A stretch of 15,264 nucleotides of DNA from positions 1-15,264 of the forward strand of contig JAZOWC010000007.1 of NCBI GenBank assembly GCA_045658985.1. The letters are read 5' to 3'. A program made the position numbers and the translations under genes. Below are positions 1 through 6,929 of the stretch, one piece after another (position 1 is the first letter of the stretch; every line of letters starts with the position of its first letter). The notes beneath the pieces are model-generated. The model made no database searches. It was not told where the DNA came from and was given only the letters and a program-made list of their open reading frames with translations. This DNA comes from RGIG3513 sp045658985. Lineage in GTDB: Bacteria > Bacillota > Clostridia > Oscillospirales > Butyricicoccaceae.

Positions 1-317
1 TCCTGCTGGTCGGCGTAAGCCGCGCCAAGGAGATCCTGTTCACCGGCCGCAAGGTCAAGGCCGACGAGGCTCTCAAGATCGGTCTGTGCAGCCATATCTA
101 TCCCGTGGACGTACTGTTCTATGCGGCACAGCAGATGGCTGAGAAGATCGCATCCAATCCTCCCAACGCCATGCGCGCAACCAAGAAGGCTCTCAACGAG
201 TCCTTCTCCTCCAGCCTGGACGCAGGCCTGCCCGCAGAGAACCTGATCTTTGCAAGCTGCTTCGGCAAGGACGAGCAGATCGAGAAAATGAAGGCGTTCT
301 TGAACAAAGGCAAATAA
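1..317 (+). CDS. Enoyl-CoA hydratase/isomerase (crotonase) family, C-terminal part
   Basis: The open frame enters from the left edge (first full codon at 3) and stops with TAA at 315-317, giving the last 104 residues. It reads like the C-terminal third of a short-chain enoyl-CoA hydratase. A segment 'ILFTGRKVKADEALKIGL' matches the family's TG-x-x-x-x-A-x-EA-x-x-x-GL block. It is followed by the amphipathic helix that lines up with 'lA..ia..pp.a....K.a.n', and then a tail ending in a variant of the usual 'D-x-x-E-G-M-x-A-F' segment (here DEQIEKMKAF). Members hydrate trans-2-enoyl-CoA to 3-hydroxyacyl-CoA in the cytoplasm. In Clostridia they often belong to butyrate-type pathways, but the partner genes lie outside the window. 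The catalytic Glu residues and oxyanion hole are upstream of the visible part, so hydratase versus isomerase cannot be decided. A terminator follows 15 bases after the stop. Confidence 0.85.
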   Translation, partial: LLVGVSRAKEILFTGRKVKADEALKIGLCSHIYPVDVLFYAAQQMAEKIASNPPNAMRATKKALNESFSSSLDAGLPAENLIFASCFGKDEQIEKMKAFLNKGK

Positions 318-331
318 TCCTGCTGGATTCG

Positions 332-366
332 ACCGAGCCGATTTTTCGGCTCGGTTTTCTTTTTTG
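332..366 (+). terminator. Intrinsic terminator after the crotonase gene
   Basis: A 9-bp perfect GC-rich stem (333-341 with 346-354), a TTTT loop, and a T-rich tract at 355-365. It lies directly after the crotonase stop codon and before the promoter of the next gene, so the two genes are separate transcription units. Confidence 0.9.
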
Positions 367-370
367 CAGG

Positions 371-399
371 TTGACAGCGGCGGCGGGGTTTATTAAAAT
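371..399 (+). promoter_or_regulatory. Sigma-A type promoter for the ceramidase-like gene
   Basis: TTGACA at 371-376 and TAAAAT at 394-399 are separated by exactly 17 bases. The start point should be near 406, leaving a leader of about 40 bases with a GGAGG ribosome binding site at 434-438, 8 bases before the ATG. The -35 sits right after the T-tract of the upstream terminator. Confidence 0.75.
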
Positions 400-446
400 A
401 ATTGAGGTATCATTAGCCAAATATCAATTATTCGGAGGATATATAT

Positions 447-1940
447 ATGAGCGATCTGCGCATCGGCTGGGCCTGCCGCGATATTTCCACCACCCGTCCC
501 GTCAAGCTTGCGGGACAGTTCCACGTCCGTGTGTCAAAGGGCATCGCCGAGCCCATCTACGCCACGGCGCTGGCTCTGGACAGCGGTGACGATTACGTTA
601 TATTCGTCTCTCTCGATCTCATCAGCATCGGCAATTATATAGTGGACGACGTTCGTGCCGCCGTCACCCGCAGGATACCCGAGATCGACCCGCTCAAGAT
701 AACATTCAACGCCACCCACACCCATACCGCACCCTCCACCTACAAGGAGAGTGCCATCACCCTCTCTCAGCCCAATACGGGCATTGAGATCGCGCCCAAC
801 AGCGAATACCGCGACTATCTCATCCCTCTGGTTGCCGATGCCATATGCTCGGCGTGGGAGAACCGCAGCGAGGGACAGATCGGCTACGGCTACGGATATG
901 CCGTGGTGGCGCACAGCCGCAGGGTCATATACTTTGATGACGTAAGCAAGAGACCCGATGCCAAGGACAAGTCGGGACTTGCCGTTGACGGTCACGGTGT
1001 AATGTACGGCAACACCGACGACAAGAATTTCAGCCACTATGAGGCGGGAGCAGACCATTTTGTCAACCTGCTCTTTACCTTTGATCCCGCGGGCAAGCTG
1101 ACGGGAGCTGTCGTCAACATCCCCTGCCCCTCCCAGAACTCGGAGATGGAGTACAAGATCTCGGCAGACTACTGGGCAGACGTACGGCAGGCCATCCGCG
1201 CCAAACACGGGGATATATTCATCCTGCCCCAGTGCGCCGCCGCGGGCGACCTCTCTCCCCGCATCCTTCACTACAAGGCTGCCGAAGCACGCCGCTTCAG
1301 GCTCAAATACGGCAACAGTGTGGAGAACTACGAGCGCGCGGCGCGAAAGGATATTGCCGAGCGTGTTGCCGCGGCATTCGACGAGGTGCTGGAGTGGGCA
1401 AAGCTCGACCTGCGCAGCAGTGCCCCCATCACGCACATAACCGAGACCGTCGATCTCGACCGCAGATGGGTGACCGAGGAGGAATACGCTCTGGCAACCA
1501 ACACTCTGGAGGCTCTCAAGGACGTGGCATACGAGACCGAAGGCGCCGATCCCGAGGAGCTTGCCCGCCGCAACTCCATACTCACCACCCGCCGCAACCG
1601 CAGCAACAGAATATTGGAAAAATGGGAGGCTCAGCAGTCGGTCGGCACATTTGACATTGAACTGCACGTTGTACGAGTGGGCGACATAGCGTTTGCCACC
1701 AATCCTTTTGAGCTGTATATGGACTATCAGCACCGCATTCAGGCCCGCTCGCCATTCGAGCAGACCTTTATCGTGCAGATGTCCCCCCGACCCGGTGAGG
1801 GCGGCGGTGCATATCTGCCCACCGAACGGGGACTGAGCAATTGCGGCTACAGCGCCTCCCTCTATGACAACCGCGTATCGCCCAAGGGCGGACAGCAGCT
1901 TGTAGACCGCACGGTGGAGCTGCTCAAACAAATCAAATAA
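447..1940 (+). CDS. Neutral/alkaline ceramidase-like N-terminal domain protein
   Basis: 497 residues, ATG start with GGAGG upstream. The protein resembles the N-terminal catalytic domain of neutral/alkaline non-lysosomal ceramidases, zinc amidases. An HTHT motif (H91, H93) sits in 'NATHTHTAP', where ceramidases have a zinc-binding His. A GDLSPR block (267-272) matches the family's G-D-x-x-P-R. E422 in 'NPFELY' lies where the zinc-ligand Glu is expected, and Y456 in 'YLPTE' where the active-site Tyr is expected. The second zinc His, normally in a CHPT-like motif, appears replaced by 'PCPSQ' (226-230), followed by 'ISADYW'. There is no signal peptide or transmembrane segment and the ceramidase C-terminal Ig-like domain is absent, so it should be cytoplasmic. 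It is monocistronic between two terminators. The fold assignment is fairly secure. The substrate is unknown and ceramide is unlikely. Confidence 0.75.
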   Translation: MSDLRIGWACRDISTTRPVKLAGQFHVRVSKGIAEPIYATALALDSGDDYVIFVSLDLISIGNYIVDDVRAAVTRRIPEIDPLKITFNATHTHTAPSTYKESAITLSQPNTGIEIAPNSEYRDYLIPLVADAICSAWENRSEGQIGYGYGYAVVAHSRRVIYFDDVSKRPDAKDKSGLAVDGHGVMYGNTDDKNFSHYEAGADHFVNLLFTFDPAGKLTGAVVNIPCPSQNSEMEYKISADYWADVRQAIRAKHGDIFILPQCAAAGDLSPRILHYKAAEARRFRLKYGNSVENYERAARKDIAERVAAAFDEVLEWAKLDLRSSAPITHITETVDLDRRWVTEEEYALATNTLEALKDVAYETEGADPEELARRNSILTTRRNRSNRILEKWEAQQSVGTFDIELHVVRVGDIAFATNPFELYMDYQHRIQARSPFEQTFIVQMSPRPGEGGGAYLPTERGLSNCGYSASLYDNRVSPKGGQQLVDRTVELLKQIK

Positions 1941-2009
1941 AACATCCCCGCAATGCAAAATCCGCCCGTAACGCGGACTGCATCCGCGGGCACCCAACAC
2001 GACCGACAA

Positions 2010-2052
2010 AAAAGGACAGAGAGTGCAAAAAGCATTCTCTGTCCGTATTTTT
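2010..2052. terminator. Bidirectional intrinsic terminator between ceramidase-like gene and traX-like gene
   Basis: A 13-bp stem with one G-U pair (2014-2026 with 2032-2044) and a 5-base A loop. The plus strand continues with a T-run (2047-2053). The minus strand continues with six Ts, complementary to the A-run at 2008-2013. It therefore ends both the plus-strand gene and the convergent azlC-azlD-sfsA-traX unit. A second small hairpin (1972-1977 with 1983-1988) lies just before it, without a T-tract. Confidence 0.9.
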
Positions 2053-2081
2053 TGTCAGCAGATCCGCTGCTCCACCTGTGC

Positions 2082-2825
2082 TTAAAGGGTGATTTTGAGG
2101 ACACCGAGCACCAGCAGGTGCAGCGGATAAAAGACGTAGCAGAAGTACTGCAAAGTCCTGCTGTGATAGCCCTGTCTTCCCCTGTACAGCCATATGGGTA
2201 TCAGCGCAAGGATGGCAAAGCCCTGCCTCGTAATGAATTGGGTCGTACCGAACAGGTCTATCTCATAGCCGAAGCCGCCAAGCATCTCAATATTGATGTA
2301 CCACATACACAGCAGCTGGCCGAGACAGTGCCACCACTTTTTGCCCCTGAAGAAATAGAAGGTAAGCACCATAAGGATGCCCGCGTTATAATAGTCCACA
2401 AAAGTAACGATACCGCCGATATACGCAATGGCAAGTGTGGCCGCACCGACCAAAATGCGCTTCCAAAGCTGCTTGGTTTTTACCCTGTCGTTCCACCAAA
2501 TCAGACCCAGCGCAATAAGAAAAGACCACAAAACGTTCTGATGGATCGGGTAGAACAGACTGCTGCCCATAGCCAGATTGAAGGGTATCTCGGAAACAAG
2601 CGCAAACACCAGCAGCCTTGTTGCGTATTTTTTCAGACTTTTGGTGTGAAAATACCCTTCCACAAGCATAAATGCATAGATCGGGAAGGTCAGTCTGCCG
2701 ATGCAGGTCAGCCAGTCATTGCCGCTGACAACCGTGCCCCACAGGTGATCGCACAGCATAAATATCATCGCCATGATATGCAGCGAAAATGACGTGGTCT
2801 CGATGGTTGGTTTTCTGTTTGTCAA
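2082..2825 (-). CDS. TraX family membrane protein
   Basis: 247 residues with roughly seven to eight hydrophobic segments. The N-terminus 'FSLHIMAMIFMLCDHLW' matches the TraX family opening (K/H-x-x-A-x-x-x-M-x-x-DH), followed by 'IGRLTFPIYAFMLVEGYFHT' and a loop 'EIPFNLA', both typical of the family. The start is TTG at 2825-2823 with an AGGTGA ribosome binding site about 11 bases upstream; no better ATG exists before the conserved motif. F-plasmid TraX acetylates pilin, while chromosomal Firmicutes homologues are integral membrane proteins, presumably acyltransferases, of unknown substrate. The gene is last in a minus-strand unit, 32 bases after sfsA, and ends at a bidirectional terminator. 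No conjugation genes are nearby. Family call is strong, function unknown. Confidence 0.8.
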   Translation of the reverse strand: MTNRKPTIETTSFSLHIMAMIFMLCDHLWGTVVSGNDWLTCIGRLTFPIYAFMLVEGYFHTKSLKKYATRLLVFALVSEIPFNLAMGSSLFYPIHQNVLWSFLIALGLIWWNDRVKTKQLWKRILVGAATLAIAYIGGIVTFVDYYNAGILMVLTFYFFRGKKWWHCLGQLLCMWYINIEMLGGFGYEIDLFGTTQFITRQGFAILALIPIWLYRGRQGYHSRTLQYFCYVFYPLHLLVLGVLKITL

Positions 2826-2857
2826 AGCTTCTTCACCTCATCAACCCTTTTGCCCTA

Positions 2858-3550
2858 CTATATATCTGTATCAATGAATCTGTCTATAACCATACTGTCG
2901 GGGGTAACGATGCAGTCGACCGCGAGGACTCTGACCCCTGCGTCTGCGGCTGCTCTGAGCGCATCGGCAAACTCGGGATGGGTGGCACGGTTGGGACGAA
3001 AGAGGCTGACCTCTTTCATCTGCACCACAAACAGTATATATGCCTCATATCCCTGTTCTGCGGCAGTGATAAGCTCGCGCAGGTGCTTGACTCCCCTCTC
3101 GGTGGGCGCGTCGGGGAAAAGCACCGCACCGTCCTGCTCCAGTGTGACGCCCTTGACTTCTACAAAGGCTTTGCGCCCGCAATCTTCTATATACAGATCG
3201 AATCGGGAGGCGCCGAAGGTTTTTTCGGGGTACACTGCGGCATCGCGCGAGAACAACCCGCCTTTTATCCACTCCAGTGCGGCTTTGTTGGGAGCCTGAG
3301 AGTCCATATTGACGAGCAGCGGCGGCTTGCCCTCCCGCTCCTTGTACACGGCTATGAGATCATAGGCCGTTTTGCGGGCGAGGCTCAAGCTTTTTTCCAC
3401 GATCACACGGCAGCCGGGCACGAGCAGCTCGCGGCAGCGTCCGGTATTCTTGACGTGGACGGTCTCCTCACGGCCGTCAAGCTCGATTTTTGCGATAAAG
3501 CGGTTGGGGCGGGAGATGAATCTCCCTTCGCGCACGGTGCCGTAGGTCAT
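2858..3550 (-). CDS. sfsA: DNA/RNA nuclease SfsA (sugar fermentation stimulation protein)
   Basis: 230 residues, the usual SfsA length. The N-terminal OB-like part (about 1-80) has 'RFIARIEL'-type sequence followed by 'VHVKNTGRCRELLVPG', a hallmark of the family. The C-terminal part carries a PD-(D/E)XK nuclease-like core: D118 in 'SRFDLYIED' and E131-x-K133 in 'AFVEVKGVTLE', then 'FPDAPTERGVKHLREL'. E. coli SfsA was first described by its effect on maltose metabolism and binds nucleic acid; the physiological role in Firmicutes is unclear. The ATG overlaps the azlD stop codon (ATGA, 3550-3547) and there is no clear ribosome binding site, so translation is probably coupled to azlD. The traX-like gene follows after 32 bases. 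Confidence 0.93.
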   Translation of the reverse strand: MTYGTVREGRFISRPNRFIAKIELDGREETVHVKNTGRCRELLVPGCRVIVEKSLSLARKTAYDLIAVYKEREGKPPLLVNMDSQAPNKAALEWIKGGLFSRDAAVYPEKTFGASRFDLYIEDCGRKAFVEVKGVTLEQDGAVLFPDAPTERGVKHLRELITAAEQGYEAYILFVVQMKEVSLFRPNRATHPEFADALRAAADAGVRVLAVDCIVTPDSMVIDRFIDTDI

Positions 3551-3846
3551 ATAAACAGACCGAGCAGAAACGCCGCAGCCGACGCAGACATAGCAACCAC
3601 GATGAGGGGCAGGCGCAGGTATGCCAGCACCACGGCCACCACCGTGCCCGCTATGGAGGTACGCATATCACCGGTGGAGTAGAATATGGCTGGGATGGTC
3701 ATTGCGCTGAGTACTGCGTATGGGATGTAATGAAGCAGACCCTTGAAGAAGGGGGATTTGATCTCCTTGCGGAAGAGGGTGAAGGGCAGCATACGCACGA
3801 GGTATGTGACCAGAGCCATAGCGGCGATATAAATAAACACGCTCAT
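3547..3846 (-). CDS. azlD: AzlD family branched-chain amino acid transport subunit
   Basis: 99 residues starting with ATG at 3846 and a GGAGGA ribosome binding site inside the end of azlC. Longer open frame exists upstream but reads as the out-of-frame end of azlC. Four hydrophobic segments fill nearly the whole protein, and 'TYLVRMLPFTLF' near the N-terminus is typical of AzlD. AzlD is the small partner of AzlC; together they form an exporter of branched-chain amino acids and analogues such as 4-azaleucine in B. subtilis. The ATG comes one base after the azlC stop, and the stop overlaps the sfsA start by four bases, so the three genes are almost certainly co-translated. Confidence 0.92.
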   Translation of the reverse strand: MSVFIYIAAMALVTYLVRMLPFTLFRKEIKSPFFKGLLHYIPYAVLSAMTIPAIFYSTGDMRTSIAGTVVAVVLAYLRLPLIVVAMSASAAAFLLGLFI

Positions 3847-3847
3847 A

Positions 3848-4540
3848 TCAGTTCTCCTCCTTGACGGGGAACAAGAGTGCGGCCAGGGCGGCGGCAACGA
3901 TTCCGCTGATGATGACCGAGAAGCCGCTGGACAGAGCGGGAACGGCAAACTTGAACAGACAGCTGAGGCAGGCTGCGGCCACCACGGCAAACAGAGTACC
4001 GCGGCTCTCACGGGAGGCGGGGATGATGACGGCGGTGAACATAGCATACAGCAGCACGCCCATTGCGTTCATCACCGACTGAGGAAGCAGTTCGCCCGAT
4101 GCCGCACCCAGCAGAGTGCCTCCCGACCAGCCGATGAATGCTATGAGTATGAGTCCGTACATATAGATGGGTTTGAGCTTGCCCTTTTGAGCATAGGACA
4201 CGGCGAATATCTCGTCGGTGATGCCGAAGGAGGCGATCAGTCTGTGCACCGTACCAAAGCTGCTGTCCAGCTTCTGTGACAGGGATATACCCATCAGCGA
4301 ATAGCGGATGTTGATAACGAACAGGGTCAGGATTATCTCAAACAGAGTGCCTGCCGCAGCTATGATCTCCACGCCCGCCACCTGACCTGCACTGGTCAGA
4401 TTGCTGGCCGAGATACCCACCGCCTGAAGAACGCTCAGACCCGAGCTGACAGCAAATATACCAAAACCGAAGCCAACCGACAGATAGCCCAGTGCTATGG
4501 GAATGCCGTCGCGCAGGCCATTCAAAAACAGTTTTTTCAT
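3848..4540 (-). CDS. azlC: AzlC family branched-chain amino acid exporter, large subunit
   Basis: 230 residues, normal length for AzlC. I chose ATG at 4540, preceded by a GAGGG ribosome binding site. The frame stays open 20 codons further upstream, but that extension lacks similarity and runs into the promoter. The N-terminal 'GLRDGIPIALGYLSVGFGFGI' is the family signature, and 'GITDEIFA' around residue 110 is also characteristic. About seven to eight membrane helices are visible. It is the first gene of the azlC-azlD-sfsA-traX unit. Role: export of leucine, isoleucine, valine and toxic analogues. No Lrp-like regulator (as azlB in B. subtilis) is present in the window. Confidence 0.93.
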   Translation of the reverse strand: MKKLFLNGLRDGIPIALGYLSVGFGFGIFAVSSGLSVLQAVGISASNLTSAGQVAGVEIIAAAGTLFEIILTLFVINIRYSLMGISLSQKLDSSFGTVHRLIASFGITDEIFAVSYAQKGKLKPIYMYGLILIAFIGWSGGTLLGAASGELLPQSVMNAMGVLLYAMFTAVIIPASRESRGTLFAVVAAACLSCLFKFAVPALSSGFSVIISGIVAAALAALLFPVKEEN

Positions 4541-4580
4541 ACCGTATCCCTCACAAAAATATGTATTGGCACAATTAATA

Positions 4581-4608
4581 ATTATAGCACAGCCGCGCAA
4601 AAATACAA
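4581..4608 (-). promoter_or_regulatory. Extended -10 promoter for azlC-azlD-sfsA-traX
   Basis: On the minus strand a perfect TATAAT (4586-4581) is preceded by TGC, an extended -10 element, with a weaker TTGTAT -35 (4608-4603) at 16 bases. The start point would be near 4574, about 34 bases before the azlC ATG. It is divergent from the promoter of the SEDS gene at 4666-4694. Confidence 0.6.
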
Positions 4609-4665
4609 GACCGTATTGCCGCGCCGTGGCAAATGTTAATTATGCGCAGCGGGAGCATATTACCT

Positions 4666-4694
4666 TTGACAGAGGCAGTCGGGAATGGTAAAAT
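4666..4694 (+). promoter_or_regulatory. Sigma-A type promoter for the SEDS gene operon
   Basis: TTGACA (4666-4671), a 17-base spacer and TAAAAT (4689-4694). The expected start point (about 4701) leaves only about a dozen bases of leader, occupied by the GGAGGGG ribosome binding site before the ATG at 4713. Confidence 0.75.
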
Positions 4695-4712
4695 AATCTG
4701 TGGAGGGGTTTT

Positions 4713-5840
4713 ATGCTCAAAGAGATCTGGATGGAGATAACCTCATACATCAAAAAAGCCGACCTGCTGCTTTTGGGGTTGGCGCTTTTGACGTCCGGAT
4801 TCGGACTAGTGCTTATATTCAGCACCACCCTCTCAAAAGGCACCTACCACTACGTATTCATCCAATGCATTGCCATAATGCTTGGCGTATGCGGATATAT
4901 CGTGGCGTCGCTGGCCGACCTGCGCAGGTTTCCGCGGCTGTGGATGGTGCTTTTTGTGTTCAACATACTGTTCCAGCTGTCTCTGTACTTTTTCGGCACG
5001 GCAGGCGACACGGGCAACAAGAGCTGGATCAACTACTCCTGGATGCCCATGGCCATTCAGCCCGGTGAGATAGGCAAGATCATATTCATCTACACCTTTG
5101 CATCTCACATAAACGTCCTGCGCGAAAAGCTCAACCACCCCCTGAGCGTGGTGCAGCTGTTTCTGCACTTTGCGCTGACAGTTGGCTCGGTATTCATCAT
5201 CTCCCGTGATCTGGGCGTGTCCATCATCTACGTATTCATATTCCTCATAATGCTCTACGCCAGCGGAATAAACCTGCTGTGGTTCTTCGGCACCCTTCTG
5301 GGTGCCTGCGCCTGCGCGCCGGTGCTGTGGCAGTTTATGAGCGAAAATCAGCGTCTGCGCATACTGGTGGTGTTTAATCCCGAGATCTCACCCAAGTTTG
5401 CGTGGCATGCCGAACAGAGCCTGCTTGCTCTGGGCAACGGCGGTCTGCTGGGCGCGGGACTGACCAAAGGCAGTCAGGTGCAGAACGACATACTGTTCTC
5501 CAAGCACGCGGATTTTATATTTGCATCCTGCGGCGAGGAGCTGGGATTTATCGGCTGCTCGGTGCTGCTTGTGCTGCTGACGGCAATCGTGGCACGGTGT
5601 TTTACCGACTCGCGCAAGTCGGACAATCTGATGGGATACCTGATGTGTATCGGCGTGGGCGCCATGATGATGTTCCAGATACTCATCAACGTGGGTATGT
5701 GTCTGGGCATTATGCCCGTCATCGGTCTGACCCTTCCTTTTGTCAGCTACGGCGGCTCGTCCATACTGACATTCTTCACGTCAATCGGATTTGTATGCGG
5801 CGCAACCATCGACCAGACCCCCAAGAGACTGAGGAGGTAA
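4713..5840 (+). CDS. FtsW/RodA/SpoVE (SEDS) family peptidoglycan glycosyltransferase
   Basis: 375 residues, about ten transmembrane helices. SEDS motifs are in order: 'DTGNKSWI' and the QP-x-E-x-x-K motif (116-122, here QPGE instead of the usual QPSE), 'SRDLGVSIIYV', the extracellular loop 'LLGAGLTKGSQVQ', then 'HADFIFASCGEELGFIG' containing the conserved catalytic Asp (D267, equivalent to E. coli RodA D262), and finally 'LPFVSYGGSS' (341-350). SEDS proteins polymerise lipid II glycan strands with a partner class B PBP. Length and lack of long cytoplasmic tails suit a RodA- or SpoVE-like member, but elongation, division and sporulation roles cannot be told apart here; no PBP or mre genes are nearby. 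It leads a unit with the DUF1653 gene (4-base gap) and an SDR gene. Confidence 0.9.
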   Translation: MLKEIWMEITSYIKKADLLLLGLALLTSGFGLVLIFSTTLSKGTYHYVFIQCIAIMLGVCGYIVASLADLRRFPRLWMVLFVFNILFQLSLYFFGTAGDTGNKSWINYSWMPMAIQPGEIGKIIFIYTFASHINVLREKLNHPLSVVQLFLHFALTVGSVFIISRDLGVSIIYVFIFLIMLYASGINLLWFFGTLLGACACAPVLWQFMSENQRLRILVVFNPEISPKFAWHAEQSLLALGNGGLLGAGLTKGSQVQNDILFSKHADFIFASCGEELGFIGCSVLLVLLTAIVARCFTDSRKSDNLMGYLMCIGVGAMMMFQILINVGMCLGIMPVIGLTLPFVSYGGSSILTFFTSIGFVCGATIDQTPKRLRR

Positions 5841-5844
5841 CGAT

Positions 5845-6060
5845 ATGGAGGATCTTAAACCCGGCATCTACCGCCATTTCAAAGGCAATGAATACCGTCT
5901 GCTGTGTGTAGCGCGCCACTCGGAAACACTGGAGCCTATGGTCGTCTATCAGGCGCTGTACGGCGACAAGGGCGTATGGGTGCGCCCTCTGAGCATGTGG
6001 GATGAGACCGTGGAGCGTGACGGTACAGTATACAAACGTTTTACCTATATAGGTGAATAA
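5845..6060 (+). CDS. DUF1653 domain-containing protein
   Basis: 71 residues, ATG start. A GAGGAGG ribosome binding site overlaps the last codons of the SEDS gene, with four bases between stop and start. The whole protein is one DUF1653 domain: 'PGIYRHFKGNEYRLLCVARHSET', then 'EPMVVYQALYG' and 'VWVRPLSMWDETV', a pattern highly conserved across bacteria. It is small, soluble and probably a beta-rich fold. No function is established for the family. Its position suggests co-transcription with the SEDS gene and the SDR gene, but a functional link is not shown. Confidence 0.9.
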   Translation: MEDLKPGIYRHFKGNEYRLLCVARHSETLEPMVVYQALYGDKGVWVRPLSMWDETVERDGTVYKRFTYIGE

Positions 6061-6072
6061 AGGAGGATAACA

Positions 6073-6834
6073 ATGAATATCGGTGTTATTACAGGTGCAT
6101 CTTCGGGCATCGGCAGGGAGTTTGTGCTCAGACTTGCCGAAAAGCATAATTTTGATGAGATATGGCTGATCGCACGTCGTGCAGACAAGCTTGAGGAGCT
6201 GAAAAAACAGCTGCAGACCAAGGTGCGTATCTTCTCCCTTGACCTGTGCAAGCAGGAGAGCATAGACGAGTATGCCGCCGCGCTGAAAGAATCGGGCGCA
6301 CGTGTCAGCGTACTGGTCAATGCCAGCGGATTCGGCAGATTCGGCGCATTCGGGGATATATCTCTCAGCGATATGATGGAGATGACCGACCTCAACAGCA
6401 AGGCACTGGTAGCAATGACCTACGTCACTCTGCCCTATATGGACAGAGACGCACAGATATATCAGATGGGCTCGCTGTCCTCATTCCAGCCCGTTCCCTA
6501 CATCGGTGTATACGGCGCAAGCAAGGCATTCGTGCTCAGCTTCTCCCGTGCGCTGAACAGAGAGCTGAAAGGCCGCGGCATCAGATGCATGGCAGTCTGC
6601 CCCGGCTGGGTCAGAACCGACTTTTTTGACCGTGCCGCCACCGACAACACTATCGTATACTACAACCGCTTCTACACCCCTCAGCAGGTGGTCAGGCGCG
6701 CTCTGCGGGATATGGAAAAGGGCAAGGACGTGTCCGTCTGCGGTTTCCAAATCCGCGCTCAGGTACTGCTTGTCAAGCTGCTGCCCCACAAAATCGTCAT
6801 GAACATCTGGTGCCGTCAGCAGAAAAAAGCGTGA
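6073..6834 (+). CDS. Short-chain dehydrogenase/reductase (SDR) family oxidoreductase
   Basis: 253 residues, classical SDR length; AGGAGG lies 8-13 bases before the ATG and 12 bases separate it from the DUF1653 gene. The Rossmann nucleotide-binding motif GASSGIG is at residues 8-14, starting almost at the N-terminus, and 'WLIARRADKLEELKKQL' follows, with Arg residues after beta-2 that favour NADP(H). The structural 'VNASGFG' stands in for the NNAG motif. The catalytic triad is visible as S134, Y147 and K151 (YGASK). 'CPGWVRTDFF' after the catalytic helix is also typical. It should be a cytoplasmic reductase or dehydrogenase of unknown substrate. The C-terminal helices are hydrophobic and basic and might associate with the membrane. 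Confidence 0.9.
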   Translation: MNIGVITGASSGIGREFVLRLAEKHNFDEIWLIARRADKLEELKKQLQTKVRIFSLDLCKQESIDEYAAALKESGARVSVLVNASGFGRFGAFGDISLSDMMEMTDLNSKALVAMTYVTLPYMDRDAQIYQMGSLSSFQPVPYIGVYGASKAFVLSFSRALNRELKGRGIRCMAVCPGWVRTDFFDRAATDNTIVYYNRFYTPQQVVRRALRDMEKGKDVSVCGFQIRAQVLLVKLLPHKIVMNIWCRQQKKA

Positions 6835-6841
6835 AAATACG

Positions 6842-6873
6842 GCGGTTTTGCCCCAATAACAGGGCAAAACCGC
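6842..6873 (+). terminator. Stem-loop after the SDR gene, possible terminator
   Basis: A perfect 12-bp stem (6842-6853 with 6862-6873) with an 8-base loop, starting 7 bases after the SDR stop. It is not followed by a real T-tract on the plus strand (A-run then TCTAATTT). It may therefore be a weak terminator or an mRNA 3'-stabilising hairpin separating this operon from the SRP RNA promoter. Confidence 0.5.
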
Positions 6874-6892
6874 AAAAAACTCTAATTTGCCG

Positions 6893-6921
6893 TTGATTAG
6901 TTGGAAAGTTTGTTATATAAT
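6893..6921 (+). promoter_or_regulatory. Promoter of the SRP RNA gene
   Basis: TTGATT (6893-6898), a 17-base spacer and a perfect TATAAT (6916-6921). The predicted start is near 6928, a few bases before the first paired base of the SRP RNA closing helix (6933). Confidence 0.8.
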
Positions 6922-6929
6922 ATCTGTGT

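Noticed and set aside
534..2009. A 491-codon minus-strand open frame opposite the ceramidase-like gene
   Set aside because: Antisense shadow of a real gene, with Cys/Gly/Val-rich translation lacking motifs; it also runs through the terminator region.
1953..2792. A 279-codon plus-strand open frame opposite the traX-like gene
   Set aside because: Its translation is Gln/His/Lys-rich and motif-free, it reads through the bidirectional terminator, and the opposite strand encodes a clear TraX-type membrane protein.
4541..4600. Longer azlC start at 4600
   Set aside because: The added 20 residues overlap the predicted promoter and transcription start, and the ATG at 4540 has a good ribosome binding site and begins right at the conserved AzlC sequence.
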